A stretch of DNA of 7,454 bases from Pyrinomonadaceae bacterium. GTDB lineage: Bacteria; Acidobacteriota; Blastocatellia; Pyrinomonadales; Pyrinomonadaceae. The stretch spans positions 1 through 7,454 of the forward strand of contig JACMMN010000085.1 in assembly GCA_014379075.1 (NCBI GenBank). Direction: 5' to 3'. Position numbers and translations under genes: made by a program. Below are positions 1 to 5,717 of this stretch, piece by piece; position 1 is the first letter of the stretch, and each line of letters opens with the position of its first letter. Below the pieces are notes generated by a model, which saw only the letters and a list, made by a program, of their open reading frames with translations, had not been told where the DNA came from and ran no database searches.

Positions 1-303
1 GATCCCAATCACTTGTGTATCTTCTCGGACGTGTTTCATCAATTCGGCCGCCGATGAAACGGGCATCGAATCGTGCTTCTGGCCGGAGTGCGAAGCGATC
101 TCTTCCTGGGAATAGCGCGCGTCGATCTTAGGTTTGAAGACCTGAACTTTTTGTCTGGCGATACGTGCGCGGTTTAGGCGACGAATAAGCTCCTCGGACT
201 TTCCTGAGAACATCGAACCGACTATGACTTCGATCCAACCCGTACCGTTCTGCCTGTTTTTGCGGCGTTCTTCCGTATTGTCGAACGCAAATTCTTCAAC
301 CAT
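1..303 (-). CDS. tdk: Thymidine kinase, type II (5' part, truncated by window edge)
   Basis: Phosphorylates thymidine (and deoxyuridine) with ATP to dTMP in the cytosolic pyrimidine salvage pathway. The 101 N-terminal codons are present and the frame runs off the window at base 1. The P-loop GSMFSGKSEELIRR (residues 29-42) is the hallmark of the small tetrameric type II family, followed by the usual VFKPKIDARYS strand/turn (55-65) and a SHSG segment (71-74). The lasso, zinc-binding and catalytic-Glu parts lie beyond the edge. The ATG at 303 is the first in-frame start. It leaves about 18 charged residues before the usual GWIEVI start, slightly longer than Bacillus-type enzymes. No good Shine-Dalgarno sequence precedes it, but a TATAAT box lies 29 bases upstream of the ATG. 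It is probably transcribed alone. Family assignment is firm; the exact start is less certain. Confidence 0.93.
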   Translation of the reverse strand, partial: MVEEFAFDNTEERRKNRQNGTGWIEVIVGSMFSGKSEELIRRLNRARIARQKVQVFKPKIDARYSQEEIASHSGQKHDSMPVSSAAELMKHVREDTQVIGI

Positions 304-331
304 AAAATTACGATTTGTTAGGCGAAAAATA

Positions 332-337
332 ATTATA
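332..337 (-). promoter_or_regulatory. Putative -10 box of tdk promoter
   Basis: Reading the minus strand, an exact TATAAT lies 29 bases before the tdk ATG, which would give a leader of about 22 bases. No convincing -35 is found; the best candidate at 16-18 bases spacing is TTTCCG/TTCCGC around 355-361. The region just upstream (338-368) is a near-pure pyrimidine run on the minus strand. The same exact TATAAT occurs before two other genes in the window, which supports its use. Confidence 0.5.
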
Positions 338-395
338 GGGAAGAAGCGGGAAAAGCGGAAAGACGAGATCGAAAAAGTTTACACGCTAATTTCGT

Positions 396-417
396 ATGCA
401 GCAGCTTTGCACTGCAT
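396..417. repeat. Short inverted repeat in the spacer between GT9 gene and tdk
   Basis: ATGCAG (396-401) and CTGCAT (412-417) form perfect 6-bp arms around a 10-base loop, 37 bases beyond the glycosyltransferase stop codon. No run of T follows on the minus strand, so it is not a classical intrinsic terminator. It could be a 3'-end RNA hairpin or a protein-binding site. The rest of the 304-453 spacer holds only the tdk -10 box and a purine-rich (plus strand) tract. Confidence 0.35.
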
Positions 418-453
418 TAAAACAAATTCCTTCGGTCTGATCTAAATAATTCA

Positions 454-1497
454 CTACACGGCTTTTTCCAACATTAATTTTTCATCTACAACTGAAAGCT
501 TCAGAGCGCTCAACACAGCTCCATAAACTTCGTCCACTTGAATATCATCGATCTGCTTGTTTTGGATAAGAAAGAGAGTCCCCGATTCCGGCATAAAAGT
601 TTTAGGGGCGGTTTCGTAGAGTAGAACTACGGTCGGGGTACCTACGGCTAACGCAAGGTGCAATGGTCCGGTATCATTGGCGACAAAAACCGGAATGCGC
701 GAAAGAGCGGCGATCAATTGTGAAATGGTCAGTTTGTCGCAGACTATGGTTTCCGCCGGAAATCCTTCTATGACCCTGTCCTTTAACAGGGCTTCTTCCG
801 GCCCCAAAAATACGACCGGCCGCAAGCCGTTTTTCGACAATTTCGCCGCAAGCTCTGCGAACTTGGTCAAACTCCAGCAGCGACTCGGATTGCCCGCTCC
901 CGGAAACAGGCCGACCATTTTAAGAGAGCCGGGAACGAGGCTGCCAAAATATTCCCTATCGACATAATCGAGGTCAACCGAAGAAGGCGAGAGTATGATC
1001 TTTTTCTCGGAGGCGTCTACTGCCAAAGGCTTTAGCACGTCGAAATATCGATCGACTATGTGCATCGCCTTGTCTTCGAGCGGCGGTCTCGAATCGAAAT
1101 TACCCAGGAAATCGAGAGAGCGGCTTTCCCGATTGGCCAGCAGCCGGTATTTAGTGCCAGAAAAAAACGCCAGCAGGTTTGTTTCGTACAAACTGTGAAG
1201 ATCGATTATAAGATCGAATTTCCGGCTTCGGACATCTTTCACCAGCCGTAGAATTTGCCAGATAGACCAGATCTTTGAGCTTTGACGCAGCTGCACCTTA
1301 TCGACCGGTATGATCTCGTCCGCCGATCCGCTGAGATCAATAACCTCAGACGGGATTTTTCCCGCCAGCACTGTAATATTTCCATATGGAAATTTTCTCC
1401 TGATCGCTCTTAAAGCAGGCAGGCTGAGCACGACGTCGCCAAGCTGTCCAAGATCTATTACGAGAATGTTTTGAAAATTAAGCTGAGCGTTTGCCAA
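454..1497 (-). CDS. Glycosyltransferase family 9 (heptosyltransferase-like)
   Basis: GT9 enzymes transfer a heptose from a nucleotide-activated donor to the inner core of lipopolysaccharide at the cytoplasmic face of the inner membrane. At 347 residues the length is typical of WaaC/WaaF. The N-terminal Rossmann-like domain opens with ILVIDLGQLGDVVLSLPALRA (11-31), whose Asp21 aligns with the catalytic Asp of WaaC. IIDLHSL (97-103) follows. The C-terminal donor-binding domain carries LFPGAG (197-202), a Trp at 208, and NDTGPLHLALAVGTP (274-288), the family's D-T/S-G-x-x-H signature. I choose the TTG start at 1497: an AGGA Shine-Dalgarno sits 7 bases upstream (1505-1508), and the start leaves 10 residues before the first strand. 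The gene overlaps the end of the phosphoglycerate mutase-like gene by 20 bases, so translational coupling is likely. Donor and acceptor are not readable. Family call firm; heptose specificity inferred. Confidence 0.88.
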   Translation of the reverse strand: MANAQLNFQNILVIDLGQLGDVVLSLPALRAIRRKFPYGNITVLAGKIPSEVIDLSGSADEIIPVDKVQLRQSSKIWSIWQILRLVKDVRSRKFDLIIDLHSLYETNLLAFFSGTKYRLLANRESRSLDFLGNFDSRPPLEDKAMHIVDRYFDVLKPLAVDASEKKIILSPSSVDLDYVDREYFGSLVPGSLKMVGLFPGAGNPSRCWSLTKFAELAAKLSKNGLRPVVFLGPEEALLKDRVIEGFPAETIVCDKLTISQLIAALSRIPVFVANDTGPLHLALAVGTPTVVLLYETAPKTFMPESGTLFLIQNKQIDDIQVDEVYGAVLSALKLSVVDEKLMLEKAV

Positions 1498-3019
1498 ATC
1501 CAGTTCCTAAAAATCTCAAATCGCTACCGGTCATCTCTGCCGGCTTTTCGATTCCCATTATACCAAGTATCGTTGGCGCAATGTCCTGAAGTGAACCGTT
1601 TTCGCGAAGGGCCATACCATCCACACATTCCGCGATCAAATGAAAAGGCACGGAATTTCCCGTGGTGCCGCGGCCCGATAACATTTCCTCGCAATTTCCG
1701 TGAGAGGAAGTAATCACCGCGACCCCGTTTTCATTGCGGATCTTTTCAACAATAGCACCGAGACACGTATCGACAAACTGCACGGACTCGATAGTTTTTT
1801 CAAGACTGCCGGACTCGGCCACCAGATCGGAGGCCGGAAGATTAACGATGAACACGCCGTGTGCGTCGGCCTCAACGGCTCGCAGAAACATGTCGGTCAC
1901 CTTGAAACTTTTCATTTCCGGTTCGGCTTCACGGGTTGCCGCAGTCGATGGCACATGAATGCTCTGCTCGTATTGGCTGGCTCCATCCGCGGCACCGTTA
2001 AAAAAATGTGTGACGTGGGCGATCCTATCATCTTCCGCGATGCGATAGTTTGGGATGCCGGAGTCGGCTAAAAGCTGACCGAGAGTATTTATCTCCGATT
2101 CCGGCGGAAACGCGACCGGCAAGTCAAAACTGTGGTCATATTCCGTCAGGCAAACGGTCGAAACTTTCAGATTTGCGGAATCGCCTGCGACCGATAGAGA
2201 GCGGGCAAGTTGCTTCATCGAATCTGCCCGGTGATTAAAGAAAATTACCACATCTCCGTCTTTGACCGTCGCTGCTGGGATCCCCGGTTCCGATTCAATC
2301 ACGATGGGGGCAATGAATTCATCTGCTATCCCGCGCAGGAAGGATGCTCGAATTGCCGATGCTGCGTCCGCCGAACGTTCGCCTTCGGCGTGAACCAGCA
2401 TCGTAAACGCCCTTGCGGTCCGCTCCCAGTTCTCGCTACTGTCCATCGCAAAAAAACGTCCGCAAAGCGACGCGATCCTGCCGATCCCAATATCCGCCAT
2501 TTTTATCTCGAGTGCTTCTGCATAAATGTCCGCCGTGCGCGGCTGAACGTCGCGGCCGTCGAGAATGCAGTGGACAAAGACGTCGCTGACGCCTTCGCGT
2601 TTCGCCATCCGAAGCAACCCAAAAAGGTTTTCAGTCGAAGAATGAACTCCGCCGTCGCTGAGCAGGCCAATAAGATGTACGGAAGATTTATTGGCTTTCG
2701 ACTCTGCAAAAGCCGTTTTCAAAACTTCGTTTTCAAAAAACAGGCCGGATTCGACCGCCTGCTCAATACGCGAAACATCGGTCCGGACAATGCGGCCGGC
2801 TCCGATACTCATGTGTCCGATCTCCGCATTCCCGGTCGCATCAGCCGGCAGCCCGACGCTCGTTCCGGAGGCCGATAAGCTGGTCTTTGGATAATTGGCC
2901 GAGATCTCGTCGTAAAAAGGTGTGTGAGCCAGTGCTATCGCATTGCCGTCTTTTCGAGAAGAAATTCCCCAGCCATCAAGAATTATTAATGCTAAAGGCC
3001 TTTTTGTTCCGTTTGTCAT
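1478..3019 (-). CDS. gpmI: iPGM-family protein with a degenerate active site (probable pseudoenzyme)
   Basis: By similarity this is a cofactor-independent phosphoglycerate mutase (3-PG to 2-PG, glycolysis; alkaline phosphatase superfamily). At 513 residues from the ATG at 3019 it matches the usual length. Conserved scaffold: LIILDGWG (11-18), SGTSVGLP (51-58), LLSDGGVHS (119-127), LDGRDV (153-158), AHVTHFFNG (334-342), DIAPTILGIMGI (479-490). Substrate residues His126, Arg156, Asp157, Arg200 and Arg264 remain. However, the phosphorylated Ser of GNSEVGH is Ala65. The metal His of VGHTG is Glu402, the metal Asp of ADHGN is Ser439, and the HTxHT segment has no His. The MDRD arginine is Ser194 and the second Arg of RADR is Ser267. 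Of the metal ligands only Asp15, Asp398 and His440 remain. True mutase activity therefore looks unlikely. A TTG at 3085 would add 22 residues, but would lie within a few bases of the predicted transcript start; the ATG has no clear Shine-Dalgarno. Overlaps the GT9 gene downstream. Confidence 0.85.
   Translation of the reverse strand: MTNGTKRPLALIILDGWGISSRKDGNAIALAHTPFYDEISANYPKTSLSASGTSVGLPADATGNAEIGHMSIGAGRIVRTDVSRIEQAVESGLFFENEVLKTAFAESKANKSSVHLIGLLSDGGVHSSTENLFGLLRMAKREGVSDVFVHCILDGRDVQPRTADIYAEALEIKMADIGIGRIASLCGRFFAMDSSENWERTARAFTMLVHAEGERSADAASAIRASFLRGIADEFIAPIVIESEPGIPAATVKDGDVVIFFNHRADSMKQLARSLSVAGDSANLKVSTVCLTEYDHSFDLPVAFPPESEINTLGQLLADSGIPNYRIAEDDRIAHVTHFFNGAADGASQYEQSIHVPSTAATREAEPEMKSFKVTDMFLRAVEADAHGVFIVNLPASDLVAESGSLEKTIESVQFVDTCLGAIVEKIRNENGVAVITSSHGNCEEMLSGRGTTGNSVPFHLIAECVDGMALRENGSLQDIAPTILGIMGIEKPAEMTGSDLRFLGTGFGKRSA
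1505..1508 (-). promoter_or_regulatory. Ribosome binding site deciding the TTG start of the GT9 gene
   Basis: AGGA on the minus strand lies 7 bases before the TTG at 1497, inside the last codons of the upstream mutase-like gene. No ATG or GTG is available in the right place before the conserved first strand, so this site supports the unusual TTG start. Confidence 0.6.
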
Positions 3020-3095
3020 ATAAAAATAGCGGAAATGAGTCGGAGAAGGAGAAATCTGCAGACGATGGGAATCTTGCCGGAGCAACGCCTTTCTT

Positions 3096-3126
3096 ATTAT
3101 AACTGAAACTGATGGGCAGTTTACAA
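3096..3126 (-). promoter_or_regulatory. Putative promoter of the gpmI-like gene
   Basis: On the minus strand, TTGTAA (3121-3126) and an exact TATAAT (3096-3101) are separated by 19 bases, somewhat longer than the ideal 17. Transcription would begin near 3089, giving a leader of about 70 bases before the ATG at 3019. The leader is pyrimidine-rich and lacks a Shine-Dalgarno. The promoter lies in the 3' spacer of the acetyltransferase gene, so the mutase-like and GT9 genes may be a separate two-gene unit. Confidence 0.5.
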
Positions 3127-3136
3127 AAAAATTACT

Positions 3137-3568
3137 TTAGTAAGCATTTGGAGCGGGCCTTTCCATCCAACGTTCGGGAAATGTGAGTGCGTGAAAACCG
3201 TATTTTTCGTAAAGCGAATGTGCGTCTCTAGTGGCAAGCACCCAGCGCCGCAAACCTTGCAGCTCAGGATGCGAGACGATACTTTCCATGAGCCATTTGC
3301 TCAGTCCCCGGCCGCGAAAGTCTTCCAATACGAATACATCGCCGAGATAGGCGAACGTTGCAAAATCGCTGATCACCCGGGCAAAACCGATCTGCCGGTC
3401 GTGATGATACAAACCGAAACAAACCGAATGCTCGATTGCCGTTCGAGTCTGCAGTACAGACCGGTCCTGCGCCCAGTACGAATCTTCAGAAAGAAATCTT
3501 TGAATAACGTCCTGCTGCAATCGGGTTTTGTCGGTATCGATACTATACTCGGCGTTTTTCCATTCCAT
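3137..3568 (-). CDS. GNAT family N-acetyltransferase
   Basis: Predicted cytosolic enzyme that transfers an acetyl group from acetyl-CoA to an amine; the substrate is unknown. The 143-residue length fits a single GNAT domain. Visible elements are the strand FGLYHHDRQIGFARVISD (51-68), the central strand YLGDVFVLEDFRGRGLSKWL (74-93) with the acetyl-CoA pyrophosphate loop RGRGLS (85-90), and motif B with RDAHSLYEKYGF (114-125), whose Tyr120 is at the usual general-acid position. It ends with PERWMER (131-137), typical of a group of small uncharacterised bacterial GNATs. The ATG at 3568 is the first in-frame start; no strong Shine-Dalgarno is seen. It follows the 144-residue gene by 80 bases without an obvious promoter or terminator, so read-through from that gene is possible. 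Confidence 0.87.
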   Translation of the reverse strand: MEWKNAEYSIDTDKTRLQQDVIQRFLSEDSYWAQDRSVLQTRTAIEHSVCFGLYHHDRQIGFARVISDFATFAYLGDVFVLEDFRGRGLSKWLMESIVSHPELQGLRRWVLATRDAHSLYEKYGFHALTFPERWMERPAPNAY

Positions 3569-3648
3569 GATTCTATTGGAGCTTTCAAGATCGCGCGCCG
3601 CCGCCGCCCATATCGGGACGGCTTCCCTCGCTTTTGAGGTCCGGAAAA

Positions 3649-4083
3649 CTAATCTTTCGCCGGATTTCCAAGCTTATTCGAAAATAGATCGGGATCGGAG
3701 TAAATCTGGATCAGGCTTCCCGTCCTTGAAAGGTGCTGTGCAATTGCAACTGTTAGATAAACTGCCTTCGAACCGGTAAGGACATGCACCCGCGACAACT
3801 TATCGCGTTTCTGAGAAAAAAATCTCGTCCATTCGTCGCTGACGCTGACTGCGGCACCAAATGCCTCGCGAGCGTCGACAAAAAGCTCTATAACGCCGTC
3901 CCGCCCGATCGCGGTGTGAATCTCATCCAGCGAACTAGTCCCGAACTGGCCGGTATCGTACCCCGAGATCGTAACGTGCAAAACGCCCGGACGCGGCCTC
4001 TCGTAAAGAAAAATGCAGTCCCCCGCCGACAAACGGACATTTCCGCCTGAAAGGATTTCTCTTTTGATCGCAATATCGCTCAT
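3649..4083 (-). CDS. Conserved-looking hypothetical protein, possible STAS/SpoIIAA-like fold
   Basis: I do not recognise this 144-residue protein. It has no signal peptide, membrane segment or cysteine cluster, and is probably cytosolic. Predicted strands lie near residues 23-28, 34-40, 64-70 (VIELFVDAREAFG follows), 98-103 (RVHVLTG) and 124-129 (LIQIYSD). Helices lie near 51-60, 82-97 and 106-120. This alternating order with a central VIELFVDAR strand resembles STAS or SpoIIAA-like small domains, but I see no phospho-Ser motif, so the link is only a fold-level guess. The ATG at 4083 has GGAA about 7 bases upstream, a usable Shine-Dalgarno. Codon usage and composition match the neighbours, and the frame fills the space between enolase and the acetyltransferase, so I consider it a real gene. 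Confidence 0.7.
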   Translation of the reverse strand: MSDIAIKREILSGGNVRLSAGDCIFLYERPRPGVLHVTISGYDTGQFGTSSLDEIHTAIGRDGVIELFVDAREAFGAAVSVSDEWTRFFSQKRDKLSRVHVLTGSKAVYLTVAIAQHLSRTGSLIQIYSDPDLFSNKLGNPAKD

Positions 4084-4120
4084 CAGATTTCCAGGTTCCG
4101 GTTCATCTTATTTTTGCCGG

Positions 4121-4180
4121 TTAATCCTGATTTGTGGTTCTTATTCCTTTACCACGAAGCAAGGGAACAACTAGGATTAA
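4121..4180. repeat. Nested inverted repeat between eno and the hypothetical gene
   Basis: TTAATCCT (4121-4128) and AGGATTAA (4173-4180) are perfect 8-bp arms. Between them GTGGT (4134-4138) and ACCAC (4151-4155) form a second, inner 5-bp stem around a 12-base loop. The element sits 60-120 bases past the enolase stop codon and 38 bases before the next start codon. No T-run follows, so a classical terminator is unlikely. A structured 3' UTR, 5' leader or operator are all possible. I see no strong promoter in the rest of 4084-4240. Confidence 0.4.
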
Positions 4181-4240
4181 AGGCGCAAGAATCACGGTGA
4201 TGCACTTGTCATCGAAACGGGATCGCAGATGCCACATAAA

Positions 4241-5533
4241 CTAGTTCTTTTTCAATTGATAGAAAGCCTTTCTTCCGGGATAACGCGACGATTCGCCGAG
4301 ATCTTCCTCAATTCTCAGCAACTGATTGTATTTGGCGATCCGGTCCGAACGGCATAGACTTCCGGTTTTTATCTGTCCCGCATTTGTCGCAACTGCAAGA
4401 TCGGCAATGAAAGTATCCTCGGTTTCGCCGGAGCGGTGGGAAATGACGGCAGTCATGTTATTAGTTTTAGCGAGTTCGATGGCGTCGAGCGTTTCGGTCA
4501 ATGTCCCGATCTGATTGACTTTAATGAGGATAGAATTTGCGGCGTCCTCGTCGATCCCGCGTTGCAAAAATCTTACATTGGTCACAAAAAGGTCGTCACC
4601 GACAAGCTGCACCCTTTCGCCGACCGATTTGTTAAGCGATTTCCAGCCTTCCCAATCGTTTTCAGCCATGCCGTCCTCGATCGATATGATCGGATATCTA
4701 TCGCACCAATCGGTCCAGAATGCGGCCATTTCATCGGACGAAAGTTTGCGCCCGTCCGATTTTTTAAATACGTACTCGCCGTCTTTATAGAACTCGCTTG
4801 CCGCCGGATCGAGCGCCAGCATCACATTGTCGCCCGCTTTATAACCGGCTTTGTCGATTGCTTCGAGAATCGTTTCGATCGCTTCCTCGTTTGACTTCAG
4901 ATTCGGTGCAAAACCGCCTTCGTCGCCGACGCCCGTCGAATAACCTCGCGACTTCAGCACAGTTTTCAAATTGTGAAAGATCTCCGAACCCATTCTCAAA
5001 GCCTCCGAAAAATTCGCAGCACCAACGGGCATAACCATGAATTCCTGAAAATCCACGTTGTTGTCGGCATGTGCACCGCCGTTCAGGATATTCATCATCG
5101 GAACCGGCAGGGTCCGGGCGTTCGCACCGCCGATGTATCGGTAAAGCGGGATTTCCAGGGCCGACGCGGCCGCCCTGGCGTTCGCAAGCGACACGGCGAG
5201 AATCGCATTTGCGCCGAGATTGGATTTGTTAGCCGTTCCATCCAGCCCAAGCATCGTCTCGTCTATCAGGGTTTGATCGAGGCAGTCGAGGCCTTCGACG
5301 GCATGGGCTATCTTTTCGTTCACATTCTCGACCGCTTTCAAAACGCCCTTGCCTAGATACCGGAGATCATCGCCATCGCGCATTTCGACGGCCTCATTCT
5401 CACCTGTCGATGCCCCGCTTGGAACCGCCGCCCGCCCGGTCGTGCCGTCTTCGAGGATCACTTCAGCTTCAATCGTCGGATTACCGCGCGAATCCATTAT
5501 TTCGCGCGCCCAAATTTGTTCTATAAGACTCAT
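4241..5533 (-). CDS. eno: Enolase (phosphopyruvate hydratase)
   Basis: Converts 2-phosphoglycerate to phosphoenolpyruvate in glycolysis and the reverse in gluconeogenesis; a cytosolic Mg-dependent enzyme, often also part of RNA degradosomes. The 430-residue length is standard. The mobile loop SGASTG is at 39-44, the substrate His of GGAHADN at His155, and the DFQEF Glu at 164. The catalytic Glu205 is in GDEGGFAP and the metal ligands are Asp242 (LDPAAS), Glu286 (SIEDG) and Asp313 (VGDD). The enolase signature ILIKVNQIGTLTE (335-347) carries catalytic Lys338, and SHRSGETED (365-373) and IKTG (Lys389) complete the site. All expected catalytic residues are present. The ATG at 5533 gives the normal MSxIExIxAREI opening. 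A GGAG lies 13 bases upstream, within an inverted repeat in the leader. Confidence 0.98.
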   Translation of the reverse strand: MSLIEQIWAREIMDSRGNPTIEAEVILEDGTTGRAAVPSGASTGENEAVEMRDGDDLRYLGKGVLKAVENVNEKIAHAVEGLDCLDQTLIDETMLGLDGTANKSNLGANAILAVSLANARAAASALEIPLYRYIGGANARTLPVPMMNILNGGAHADNNVDFQEFMVMPVGAANFSEALRMGSEIFHNLKTVLKSRGYSTGVGDEGGFAPNLKSNEEAIETILEAIDKAGYKAGDNVMLALDPAASEFYKDGEYVFKKSDGRKLSSDEMAAFWTDWCDRYPIISIEDGMAENDWEGWKSLNKSVGERVQLVGDDLFVTNVRFLQRGIDEDAANSILIKVNQIGTLTETLDAIELAKTNNMTAVISHRSGETEDTFIADLAVATNAGQIKTGSLCRSDRIAKYNQLLRIEEDLGESSRYPGRKAFYQLKKN

Positions 5534-5540
5534 TATTTGT

Positions 5541-5575
5541 CGATAGCTCCAAAAAGTCAGACTAAAAACCTATCG
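5541..5575 (-). promoter_or_regulatory. Leader hairpin enclosing the eno Shine-Dalgarno
   Basis: On the minus strand CGATAG (5570-5575) and CTATCG (5541-5546) can pair around a 23-base loop. The loop ends with GGAG (5547-5550), the only Shine-Dalgarno-like sequence before the eno ATG, and contains the palindrome AGTCTGACT (5555-5563). GGAG is 13 bases from the ATG, so folding could affect ribosome access. This is a possible cis-regulatory structure, not a known riboswitch class. Confidence 0.35.
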
Positions 5576-5580
5576 AATTA

Positions 5581-5626
5581 ATTTAGCGTGATTTTTGGGC
5601 AAATACAAATAAGTCAAGGGGTTGGA
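5581..5626 (-). promoter_or_regulatory. Possible eno promoter region
   Basis: The minus strand of this AT-rich stretch contains TTGACT, close to a sigma-70 -35 box, at its upstream end. Further down is TTGTAT followed after 17 bases by TAAATT, a weak -35/-10 pair. Neither candidate is complete, since TTGACT lacks a good -10 at the right distance. A promoter here is expected because the upstream gene ends about 185 bases before eno. Confidence 0.3.
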
Positions 5627-5634
5627 TTTTTCTT

Positions 5635-5709
5635 GTCAGAACCGGAAGCGACAGTGACGGGTTTTAGCTCGCAGGAAAAGAACTAATCGCTATCGCTCCC
5701 GGTTCTGAC
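5635..5709 (-). repeat. 75-bp palindromic unit with 17-bp arms (candidate dispersed repeat)
   Basis: GTCAGAACCGGAAGCGA (5635-5651) and TCGCTCCCGGTTCTGAC (5693-5709) are inverted arms with one non-matching position (A5646 against C5698). In minus-strand RNA this position becomes a G-U pair, so all 17 pairs can form, around a 41-base loop that itself contains TAGC/GCTA. The unit begins 8 bases after the stop codon of the CBS-domain gene. No U-run follows (AAGAAAAATCC), so it is not a standard terminator. The CCGGTTCTGAC end reminds me of an abundant intergenic repeat in Acidobacteriota; this is unverified memory. Confidence 0.6.
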
Positions 5710-5717
5710 TCGCCGCT

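Noticed and set aside
396..417. Intrinsic terminator after the GT9 gene
   Set aside because: The stem is only 6 bp, not GC-rich enough, and no U-run follows on the minus strand.
2210..2878. Long plus-strand open frame (222 codons) inside the gpmI-like gene
   Set aside because: It is antisense to a frame with clear iPGM homology, and its translation shows no recognisable motif and a Cys/Arg-rich composition typical of shadow frames.
1478..3019. Sequencing error as explanation for the lost catalytic residues
   Set aside because: At least six separate in-frame substitutions at distant positions, each needing one or more base changes, with no frameshift or stop, cannot be explained by a few read errors.
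3020..3085. 22-residue N-terminal extension of the gpmI-like protein from a TTG at 3085
   Set aside because: The TTG would lie about 4 bases from the predicted transcription start, and the added residues are not part of the family's usual N-terminus; the ATG at 3019 gives the standard length.
3598..3609. GCC/GGC triplet run before the GNAT gene as a repeat or alternative start (ATG at 3611)
   Set aside because: Only about four triplets, and the ATG at 3611 is out of frame with the GNAT gene and quickly meets a stop.
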